A DNA stretch of 64,000 bases from JADJPO01 sp046330955 (GTDB lineage Bacteria; Actinomycetota; Actinomycetes; Actinomycetales; Kineosporiaceae), in contig JAXLRT010000014.1 of assembly GCA_046330955.1 (NCBI GenBank), forward strand, positions 77,246 through 141,245, given 5' to 3'. Under the pieces are notes generated by a model. It searched no databases, was not told the DNA's origin, and saw only the letters and a program-made list of their open reading frames with translations. Both the position numbers and the translations under genes were made by a program. Positions 58,039 to 64,000 of the stretch are shown one piece after another (the stretch's first letter is position 1; every line of letters begins with the position of its first letter).

Positions 58039-58236
58039 TCAGTCCTGCAGCGCCGACTCCAGCAAGGCGAGTCGCTCGGCTGCGGTGTGCGCCCGGCGTT
58101 CGGCTCGTGCTGCCCGGCGACGTGCTCGGGCCAGTCGTCCGAACTGATGGGCTCGTTGGGCTCGTTGGGCGTTGGCGGCTCTCTCGCGCGCCAACGCGGT
58201 GGACAAGGCGTGGTTGGTGGCTATCTGGGTTTCCAC
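58039..58236 (-). CDS. Small basic coiled-coil protein (65 aa)
   Basis: 65 residues from GTG 58236 with cgaggag 5 bases upstream. Almost entirely helical and Ala/Arg-rich: LSTALARERAANAQRAQRAH, RLARARRRAARAERRAHTAA, ERLALLESALQD. It could bind nucleic acid or ribosomes, but no family is recognised. It lies 75 bases after whiB7 on the same strand and before a terminator, so it is probably co-transcribed and may belong to the WhiB7 response. Confidence 0.6.
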   Translation of the reverse strand: METQIATNHALSTALARERAANAQRAQRAHQFGRLARARRRAARAERRAHTAAERLALLESALQD

Positions 58237-58311
58237 CGGAACTCCTCGATCGATGGTGGGGGCGGCGCCTCGCGGGTGATCGCCGAGAGGCGCCGCCGAT
58301 GATGGGTGTGG

Positions 58312-58605
58312 TCAGGCGGCGATGTCGCACTTGCGCGGCCGCCCCCGGGGCCGCTTGCGAGCCACCACGACGCCGGCGATGAACAGCTCCCCTCCCCAGA
58401 CGCCCCACGGCTCGCGCCGCTCGAGCGCCCCGGCCAGGCAGGCCGACCGCACCGGGCAGTCGAGGCAGAGCGCCTTGGCCTGCTCGACATCGGCCGGCGA
58501 CTCGGCGAACCACAGCTCGGCGTCGTTGACGCGGCACGGGAACGCTGCTGCCTCGCAGGCGCCCTCGTCGCGGTCCACGGCGTCCAGCAGGGCCGTGAGC
58601 TGCAT
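58312..58605 (-). CDS. whiB7: WhiB7-type Fe-S transcriptional regulator
   Basis: 97 residues from ATG 58605, chosen because aggagg lies 8 bases upstream, while the GTG at 58614 overlaps that site. The four cluster cysteines are FPCR and CLDCPVRSAC. EPWGVWGGEL is the sigma-contact loop, and the C-terminal ARKRPRGRPRK is the AT-hook that distinguishes WhiB7. WhiB7 binds a 4Fe-4S cluster and SigA and activates intrinsic antibiotic-resistance genes after ribosome stress. The long structured leader upstream (58606-58762) supports attenuation control as described for mycobacterial whiB7. Confidence 0.92.
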   Translation of the reverse strand: MQLTALLDAVDRDEGACEAAAFPCRVNDAELWFAESPADVEQAKALCLDCPVRSACLAGALERREPWGVWGGELFIAGVVVARKRPRGRPRKCDIAA

Positions 58606-58621
58606 GCCCGTCACCTCCTGT

Positions 58622-58701
58622 GTCAGCGGTGCGACCGGCCCGGCCGGTGCACCTGTGCTCCCCCGGGAGGGTGCTCCCAGGGGTGGTGCCGGTCCGCTGA
58701 C
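58622..58701 (-). promoter_or_regulatory. whiB7 leader: long-range stem (possible antiterminator/RBS-proximal fold)
   Basis: gtcagcgg (58622-58629) and ccgctgac (58694-58701) are perfect complements enclosing two smaller GC-rich stems (accggc.../...gccggt and ccctggg/cccgggg-like). The fold ends just before the whiB7 ribosome-binding site. Confidence 0.55.
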
Positions 58702-58708
58702 ATGAAGA

Positions 58709-58739
58709 AGGCCGCGGACCCTGTCGGGTTCCGCGGCCT
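58709..58739 (-). terminator. whiB7 leader attenuator hairpin
   Basis: aggccgcgga (58709-58718) and tccgcggcct (58730-58739) form a 10-bp perfect stem; read on the minus strand it is followed by a T-rich ttcttcat. It lies 24 bases after the stop of the 94-codon gene and 104 bases before whiB7, the layout expected for ribosome-mediated transcription attenuation. Confidence 0.7.
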
Positions 58740-58762
58740 CGGAGGTGGCCGGTCAGTGTGAG

Positions 58763-59047
58763 CTAGACCGGAAACCTACGGGGATGAGAACCCGGGTCGA
58801 ACGAGGTGTAGGCGAACGCGTCGTGCGTGCCGACGTGGATCAAGGCGTCGGCGCTGCGCTCGCGGCGGACGGGGATGGCGGGGGCCTTGGCCATCGGCAC
58901 CAGGCCACTGGCGGCGGCGATCGGGCTCAGGACAGAGCTCTCCCCGGCGACCGGGACATTCGGGCCTTCGGCACGCCGCGGGGCGATGTCGAGCCAGCCG
59001 CTGCGAAGCGCGCACGACACCGCGGACATCGAGATGTTCTCGGTCAT
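58763..59047 (-). CDS. Hypothetical protein (94 aa) in the whiB7 leader position
   Basis: 94 residues from ATG 59047 with cgggaggt 6 bases upstream. MTENISMSAVSCALRSGWLD, GESSVLSPIAAASGLVPMAK, AIPVRRERSADALIHVGTHD, FAYTSFDPGSHPRRFPV. No domain is recognised. The good ribosome-binding site and codon use support translation. Its stop falls immediately before the attenuator hairpin of the whiB7 leader, so besides any protein function its translation may control whiB7 transcription. Confidence 0.65.
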   Translation of the reverse strand: MTENISMSAVSCALRSGWLDIAPRRAEGPNVPVAGESSVLSPIAAASGLVPMAKAPAIPVRRERSADALIHVGTHDAFAYTSFDPGSHPRRFPV

Positions 59048-59187
59048 CGCACACCTCCCGGCAGCAGAGATCGGCTCGTGGGATCGAGCTCGGTCCTTCG
59101 ACGGTAGGGCAGGTGCGGACGACGTGCCAACCCATTTATCGGCGATCTCGTCCAGACGGCTGATCACGACCCCGGACGGCCGGATGA

Positions 59188-61431
59188 TCACGCGCTGTCG
59201 CCCGCGATCGCACCCAGCACGGCGAGCACCTGAGCGCCGTACCGGTCGAGCTTGGTCGCCCCCACGCCGGGGATCCTCGCCAGGGTTTCGAGCCGCCCGG
59301 GTAGTGCCTCGGCGATGGCCACCAGGGTCGCGTCGGTGAACACCACGTAGGGCGGAATCTTGGCCTGCGAGGCGGTCTCGCCGCGCCAGGCCTTCAAGCG
59401 CTCGAACACGGTCTGGTCGTAGGTCGGCGGGCAAGTCGAGCAGCGGCCCACCTTGCGCTCGGCGGCCGTGTCGAGCACCGCGGCGCAGCTGCGGCAGGTG
59501 GCCGGTCGCGTCGTCCGGCGCGGGCTCGTGGCACCGCCGGTGCTCCGCGTCCGCACCGCCGACGGGACAGGTAGGTCGCCACCGGTGCGGGCCGAGCCGG
59601 CGCCGGCCAGCACCGCGGCCACCTGGGCGCCGTCCAGGAACCGGGACGGCGACCGGGACGCCCGCCCGCCCGGGGTGCGGGCGCGCGCCCATGACAGCGC
59701 CAGCCGCTCGCGCGCCCGGGTCACCCCGACGTAGAGCAGACGGCGTTCCTCGGCGATCGCCTCCCAGCCCTGGGCCATCGAGATCGGCATCAGCCCCTCG
59801 GACAGGCCGACCAGGAACACCGCGTCCCACTCCAGCCCCTTGGCCGCGTGCAGCGAGGCGAGGGTGACCCCCTGCACCGTCGGGGCGTGCTGGGCCGCGG
59901 CCCGCTCGTCGAGCTCGGCCACCAGGTCGGTGAGGGTGGCCGCCGGACGCGCCGCCGCCACGGTGTCGGCCAGGGTCGCCAGCGCCTGCAACGACTCCCA
60001 GCGCTCGCGCACCGCCCCCGCACCGGCAGGGGGTTGCTGTGACCACCCGGCCGAGGCCAGCACGTCGCGGGCCAGCCGCGGCAGCTCCGACGCCTGATCC
60101 GAGGACGAGGCCCGGTCCGGATCCGCGGACCGGGCGCCGGCCAGGCGCGCGGCGTGAGCGGCACCGCGCAGCAGCAGGACGGCGTCCCGCACCTCCTTGC
60201 GGGCGAAGAACCGCTCGCCGCCGCGCACCAGGTACGGCACGCCTGCCTCGGCGAGGGCCTGCTCGAACGCCTCGGACTGGGCGTTGGTGCGGTAGAGCAC
60301 GGCGATCTCGGACGGCGCCACCCCGGTCTCGATCAACCCCGCCGCCCGGGCGGCCACCTGCGTGGCCTCGTCCAGGTCGTCGTCGTAGGCGGTCAGCGTG
60401 GGCATCGGGCCGGCAGCACGCTGGGCCAGCAGCCGCATCGGTTCGCCCCGGCGCGCGGTGGCGGCGACCGGGCCGGCGGTCGCGCCCGCCGCCGGCCGGT
60501 CCGCCAGGGCGTTGGCCAGCGCCACCACCTGCGGGGTCGAGCGGTAGTCACGCACCAGCCGGACGACGTGCGCGCCCGGATGCCTCACCCGGAAGTCGAG
60601 GAGGTACTGCGGTGAGGCCCCGGTGAAGGAGTAGATCGTCTGGTTGGGGTCGCCCACGACGCAGATGTCGTCCCGGTCGCCGGTCCAGGCGTCCAGCAGC
60701 CGCTGCTGCAGAGCCGAGACGTCCTGGTACTCGTCGACCACGAAGTGGCGGTACTGCGAGCGCACCGCGACGGCCACCTCGTGGTGCTGCTCGAGCAGGC
60801 CGGCGGTGATCAGCAGCACGTCCTCGAAGTCGATCACCCCGCGGTCGGTCTTGACCTGCTCGTAGAGCTCGAGCAGGCGCGAGGTGGTGGCGACGTCGAG
60901 CCCGGCCGGCGCGGGCCGCCCCGCGGTCGTCGCCGCCGCGACGTAGCTGTGCGGGGTGAGCAGGGCCACCTTGGCCCACTCGATCTCGGCGGACAGGTCG
61001 CGGATCTCGGGGCGATCGAGCCGGATCCCGAGCCGGGCGGCCGCCTCGGCCACCAGCGGTGCCTTGTGCTCGACCAGCGAGGGCGGCGAGCCGCCGATGA
61101 TGCGCGGCCAGAAGTAGCCCAGCTGGCGCAGCGCGGCGGCGTGAAAGGTGCGGGCCTGCACCCCGGCGGCGCCCAGGTCGCGCAGCCGGGTGCGCATCTC
61201 GCCCGCGGCGCGGGCGGTGAAGGTAACCGCCAGGACGTGCTGCGGGGTGTAGATGCCGGCCAGGACGCCGTAGGCGATGCGATGGGTGATGGCCCGGGTC
61301 TTGCCGGTTCCGGCCCCGGCGAGCACGCACACCGGCCCGGACGTCGCGGTGGCCACCTCACGCTGCTCGGCGTCCAACGCGTCGAGGATCGCGTCCGCGG
61401 TGCGGGGGCTGGTGGTACTCATCGAGCTCAT
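59188..61431 (-). CDS. uvrD2: ATP-dependent DNA helicase UvrD2
   Basis: 747 residues. SF1A helicase motifs: Walker A VLAGAGTGKTRAITHRIAYG, AVTFTARAAGEMRTRL (Ia), FVVDEYQDVSALQ (II), VVGDPNQTIYSFTGAS (III), LVRDYRSTPQVVALANALA (IV), LASLHAAKGLEWDAVFL (V), LLYVGVTRARERLALSW (VI). A four-Cys zinc site (TCRSCAAVLD, GRCSTCPPTY) and a C-terminal HRDC domain (FERLKAWRGETASQAKIPPY) are diagnostic of actinobacterial UvrD2. It unwinds DNA in repair and is essential in mycobacteria. It is divergent from mycoredoxin with 38 bases between starts. Confidence 0.96.
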   Translation of the reverse strand: MSSMSTTSPRTADAILDALDAEQREVATATSGPVCVLAGAGTGKTRAITHRIAYGVLAGIYTPQHVLAVTFTARAAGEMRTRLRDLGAAGVQARTFHAAALRQLGYFWPRIIGGSPPSLVEHKAPLVAEAAARLGIRLDRPEIRDLSAEIEWAKVALLTPHSYVAAATTAGRPAPAGLDVATTSRLLELYEQVKTDRGVIDFEDVLLITAGLLEQHHEVAVAVRSQYRHFVVDEYQDVSALQQRLLDAWTGDRDDICVVGDPNQTIYSFTGASPQYLLDFRVRHPGAHVVRLVRDYRSTPQVVALANALADRPAAGATAGPVAATARRGEPMRLLAQRAAGPMPTLTAYDDDLDEATQVAARAAGLIETGVAPSEIAVLYRTNAQSEAFEQALAEAGVPYLVRGGERFFARKEVRDAVLLLRGAAHAARLAGARSADPDRASSSDQASELPRLARDVLASAGWSQQPPAGAGAVRERWESLQALATLADTVAAARPAATLTDLVAELDERAAAQHAPTVQGVTLASLHAAKGLEWDAVFLVGLSEGLMPISMAQGWEAIAEERRLLYVGVTRARERLALSWARARTPGGRASRSPSRFLDGAQVAAVLAGAGSARTGGDLPVPSAVRTRSTGGATSPRRTTRPATCRSCAAVLDTAAERKVGRCSTCPPTYDQTVFERLKAWRGETASQAKIPPYVVFTDATLVAIAEALPGRLETLARIPGVGATKLDRYGAQVLAVLGAIAGDSA

Positions 61432-61469
61432 CGTCGGCGATCCTCGCAGTGATCGGTGACAATCGGAGC

Positions 61470-61751
61470 ATGGCAGCCACTCCTGGACCTCGCTTCGACC
61501 TGCCCGCTGCGGGCGCCGTGACCATGTTCACCACCACGTGGTGCGGCTACTGCGTGCGGCTCAAGCAGCAGATGACCCGCGAGGGCATCGCGTTCAGCGA
61601 GGTCAACATCGAGCAGGCGCCCGAGGCGGCCGACTTCGTGATGTCGGTCAACGGCGGCAACCAGACCGTGCCCACGCTGCTGTTCCCGGACGGGTCGGCG
61701 GCCACCAATCCCTCGCTGCACGAGGTCAAGGCCCGGCTGCGGGCGGTGTGA
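61470..61751 (+). CDS. mrx1: Mycoredoxin (glutaredoxin-fold)
   Basis: 93 residues from ATG 61470. The active site TMFTTTWCGYCVRLKQQM (CxxC), VNIEQAPEAADFVMSVNGGN, the cis-Pro loop QTVPTLLFPDGSAATNPS and EVKARLRAV are all typical of mycoredoxin-1, which reduces mycothiol mixed disulfides. The gene is next to UvrD2, as in mycobacteria and relatives. The stop is 1 base before the next start. Confidence 0.95.
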   Translation: MAATPGPRFDLPAAGAVTMFTTTWCGYCVRLKQQMTREGIAFSEVNIEQAPEAADFVMSVNGGNQTVPTLLFPDGSAATNPSLHEVKARLRAV

Positions 61752-61752
61752 G

Positions 61753-63228
61753 ATGACCCGTTCGGAGCAACCCGATGACCAGGCCAAGGCCCAACCGGCC
61801 GACCACACCGCGACCCCGCCGACCGGCCGGCCCGCGGCCGCGCGGCGTCCGGGAGGGCTGCCGGTGCTCGTCGTGGGCAAGCCCGAGCTGGTGAGCACGG
61901 ACGGGGTGCGGTCGCTGGCTGCCGGAGCGCCGGCGATCTCGAGTGACGGCCGGTTCGTCGCCTTCGTCTCGGAGTCCGCGGACCTGGTGGCGGACGACAC
62001 CAACGAGACCTCCGACGTGTTCGTGCGGGACACCGTGATGAACCGCACGGTGCTGGTCAGCACCTCGATCTACGGCGGCTCGGCGGCCGGCAGCTCACTG
62101 CAGCCCTCGATCTCGGCGGACGGCCGGTTCGTCGCCTTCACCTCGGCGGCACCCGACCTGGTCGAGGACGACAGCAACGGCTCGCTGGACGTCTTCCTGC
62201 ACGACCTGCGCACCGGGGTCACCCGGTTGATCAGCCGCGGCAGCAACGGCGAGCTGGCCGACAACGACTCCTACTCGCCCTCGCTGTCGGCCGACGGGCG
62301 GTTCGTGGCGTACTCGTCGATGGCGACCAACCTCGACCCCAACGACATCAACAGCTCACCCGACGTGTTCCTGTTCGACCGGCTGACCGGGCGCACCACG
62401 CTGGTCAGCGCGGGCTCGGACGGCCGCTCGGGCGACGGTCCCTCGGGGCAGCCGTCGATCTCGGCGAACGGCCGGCTGATCGCGTTCACCTCGGCGGTGC
62501 GGTTCGCCGAGGAGGACACCAACGACGACATGGACGTCTATGTCCACGACATGGTGACCGGCGAGAACCAGCTGGTCAGCCGGGCCACCGACGGCGGCGC
62601 CGGAAACGGCCCCTCACTGGAGCCGGCCCTCTCGGCGGACGGCGACGTCGTGGTCTTCACCTCGGCGGCCGACAACCTGGTCGGGGGCGACACCAACGCC
62701 ACGTCCGACGTGTTCGTCCATCGGCGGTCGACGGGCGAGACCGGCCTGATCAGCACCACCCCGGACGGGATGCCGGGGGACGGTCCCTCGCACACGCCGT
62801 CCGTCTCGGGGGACGGCGCCCGGGTGGCGTTCCTGTCGGCGGCGGCCGATCTGGCCGCCGGTGCGGCCGATTCGGCCAATTCGGCCGATTCCGCGGGTTC
62901 GGCGGGTTCGGCGGGTTCGGCGGCGGCTCACGGCTCGGATCACGCCTACGTGCGCGATCTGGACGGCGCGGGCACGGCGCTGGCGGCCGGCACCCGCCGC
63001 CGCACCCCGGGGGACGGCGAGTCGACCGGGGTCGCGATCTCGTCCTGGGGCCGGCACGTGGCCTTCTCGGACACCTCGACCGACCTGGCGAGCACGCCCG
63101 AGGACGCCCTGCCCGGCGAGCACGTGTACGTGGCGGGCCTCCGGACGGCACAGGTGCCCGCGCCGGCCGCCACGCCGTCCGAGGCGCAGCAGCCCGAGTC
63201 CGGCGACGGCGAGGAGCCGTCGTCCTGA
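61753..63228 (+). CDS. TolB/PD40-type beta-propeller protein
   Basis: 491 residues. About seven repeats share the form PSISADGRFVAFTS ... D-x-N-x2-SDVFVHD-x-x-TG ... LVS/LIS (e.g. APAISSDGRFVAFVSESADL, SDVFVRDTVMNRTVLVST, PSLSADGRFVAYSSMATN). These are PD40 blades. Blade 6 contains an insert of Ser-Ala-Gly repeats (ADSANSADSAGSAGSAGSAA). A Pro/Ala-rich N-terminus without clear signal peptide and an acidic tail complete it. Such propellers bind proteins, often in the envelope. It starts 1 base after mycoredoxin; the functional link is unknown. Confidence 0.87.
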   Translation: MTRSEQPDDQAKAQPADHTATPPTGRPAAARRPGGLPVLVVGKPELVSTDGVRSLAAGAPAISSDGRFVAFVSESADLVADDTNETSDVFVRDTVMNRTVLVSTSIYGGSAAGSSLQPSISADGRFVAFTSAAPDLVEDDSNGSLDVFLHDLRTGVTRLISRGSNGELADNDSYSPSLSADGRFVAYSSMATNLDPNDINSSPDVFLFDRLTGRTTLVSAGSDGRSGDGPSGQPSISANGRLIAFTSAVRFAEEDTNDDMDVYVHDMVTGENQLVSRATDGGAGNGPSLEPALSADGDVVVFTSAADNLVGGDTNATSDVFVHRRSTGETGLISTTPDGMPGDGPSHTPSVSGDGARVAFLSAAADLAAGAADSANSADSAGSAGSAGSAAAHGSDHAYVRDLDGAGTALAAGTRRRTPGDGESTGVAISSWGRHVAFSDTSTDLASTPEDALPGEHVYVAGLRTAQVPAPAATPSEAQQPESGDGEEPSS

Positions 63229-63295
63229 CCTCGTTCTGAACTGGTTCGGACGCCGTTCCGACCTCGTTCGTGCGCCCGTCCGGGCGCTGGCGCGG

Positions 63296-64000
63296 TCAGC
63301 GCCAGGCGCCGCCGCCGTCGCGGATGGGGCCGCCGTACCAGTCCTCGATCAGCCGGCGGGAGACCGACAGCGGGGGCGGCAGCACGAGTTCGCCGGTGGC
63401 GACGTCCAGCGCCAGTTCCTCGCGCGACCACCAGCGGGCCTCGGCGAGCTCGGCGCCGTCCACGTGGGCCTGGGTGGTCAGCGCCCGGGCACGGTAGGCC
63501 AGCATCAGGGAGGACGGGAACGGCCACGGCTGGCTGCCCAGGTAGGTGACCTCGCCGACCTCGATCCCGGACTCCTCGAACACCTCGCGGCGCACCGCCC
63601 CCTCCAGGGACTCCCCCGGCTCGACGAACCCGGCCAGGGTCGAGAACCGCTTGTCGGGCCATACCGCCTGGCGGCCCAGCAGCACCCGGCCGGCGTCGTC
63701 CACCACGGCCATGATCACGGCCGGGTCGGTGCGGGGGAAGTGGCTGGTGTCGCAGGCGTCGCAGTGGCGGGTCCAGCCCGCGGCGGCGACCCGCGTGGCC
63801 TCCCCGCAGCGGCTGCACCGGGGGTGGGTGGCGTGCCAGTTGACGAGCGCCAGGGCGGTGGTGAACAGCCCGGCCTGGGTGTCGTCGAGGTCGACCCCCA
63901 CTTCGCGCAGCCCCGCGAGCCGGGTGCGGCCATCGGCGGGCGGGGTGGCGTCGTCCGGCGCCGCGGTGCCGGCGGGGAGCGCGATCAGCAGGTGGTCGAT
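63296..64000 (-). CDS. nudC: NAD(+) diphosphatase / RNA decapping hydrolase NudC, partial (5' end beyond window)
   Basis: The frame is open to the window edge (234 codons visible). A zinc ribbon with four Cys (HPRCSRCGEATRVAAAG, RHCDACDTSHFPRTDPAVI) is followed by the Nudix box GFVEPGESLEGAVRREVFEE then SGI, and the NudC-specific SQPWPFPSSLMLAYRARA. NudC hydrolyses NADH/NAD+ to NMN and AMP and removes NAD caps from RNA. The N-terminal domain is only partly in the window (IDHLLIALPAGT...). It is convergent with the beta-propeller gene. Confidence 0.94.
   Translation of the reverse strand: MDHLLIALPAGTAAPDDATPPADGRTRLAGLREVGVDLDDTQAGLFTTALALVNWHATHPRCSRCGEATRVAAAGWTRHCDACDTSHFPRTDPAVIMAVVDDAGRVLLGRQAVWPDKRFSTLAGFVEPGESLEGAVRREVFEESGIEVGEVTYLGSQPWPFPSSLMLAYRARALTTQAHVDGAELAEARWWSREELALDVATGELVLPPPLSVSRRLIEDWYGGPIRDGGGAWR

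Overview
The window is a 64-kb chromosomal segment of a high-GC Gram-positive actinobacterium. The support is a set of typically actinobacterial genes: a WhiB7-type regulator with an AT-hook, a mycoredoxin, an UPF0182 giant membrane protein next to a PPA1309-family gene, UvrD2 with an HRDC domain, DUF5679, a DUF2342 zincin-like protein, YlbL and an actinobacterial initiator tRNA. GTG starts and 4-nt ATGA/GTGA overlaps are everywhere. I cannot name the genus; a Kineosporiales/Micrococcales-like organism would fit. Both window edges cut a gene (a MASE1/PAS sensor on the left, a NudC-type hydrolase on the right).

Layout. 1-5.4 kb (minus): an operon of stand-alone CheY-like receiver, membrane HEAT-repeat protein, processive GT2 glycosyltransferase, histidine kinase and MASE1-PAS sensor, probably a signal-controlled polysaccharide synthase. 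5.6-9.5 kb: a small CxxC protein, a rhodanese lipoprotein behind a CsoR/CstR-like palindrome, a PhnB-like VOC protein, an unknown membrane protein and a meta-cleavage-type hydrolase. 9.6-13.8 kb: an amidohydrolase/acyl-CoA ligase pair facing a Thr/Ser dehydratase and a class II aldolase. 13.8-20.7 kb: trpS, a VapBC-like pair, LtrA, a TOPRIM-only protein, and a diaminopropionate ammonia-lyase/amidohydrolase pair.

21.0-29.9 kb (plus) is the most unusual block: six co-directional, mostly overlapping genes. They encode a Trp/Asp-repeat protein with a glycine zipper, a Cys-cluster protein, an Asp-rich Ig-like protein, a 1304-residue fusion (subtilisin + M15/VanY + alpha/beta-hydrolase-like), a FAD amine oxidase-like protein and a poly-gamma-glutamate hydrolase-like protein. 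I read it as a previously uncharacterised envelope-degrading or cargo locus, possibly of the extracellular contractile-injection type; that reading is inference.

29.9-38.2 kb: a TPR regulator lacking its usual ATPase, a BKACE enzyme, an ECF sigma/anti-sigma/DUF3592 operon, a secreted protein, and a flavoprotein disulfide reductase followed by a CPA2-type antiporter. 38.2-41.8 kb is a decay zone: a broken IS3-family element sits at the antiporter 3' end between two 90-bp direct repeats, followed by an aldo/keto reductase scrap, an AbiEii-type nucleotidyltransferase scrap and a second PIN toxin-antitoxin pair. 41.9-64 kb is mostly housekeeping: tRNA-fMet, UPF0182, PPA1309, a WYL regulator divergent from two DinB genes across a perfect palindrome, YlbL, DUF2342, NUDIX, a YgjP-like protease, DUF5679, SGNH hydrolase, a TOMM-type ThiF protein, an ABC1 kinase, quinone oxidoreductase, a whiB7 locus with an attenuator-like leader, UvrD2, mycoredoxin, a beta-propeller protein and NudC.

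Two families of dispersed intergenic inverted repeats occur (6.9 and 53.1 kb; 20.8 and 48.3 kb).
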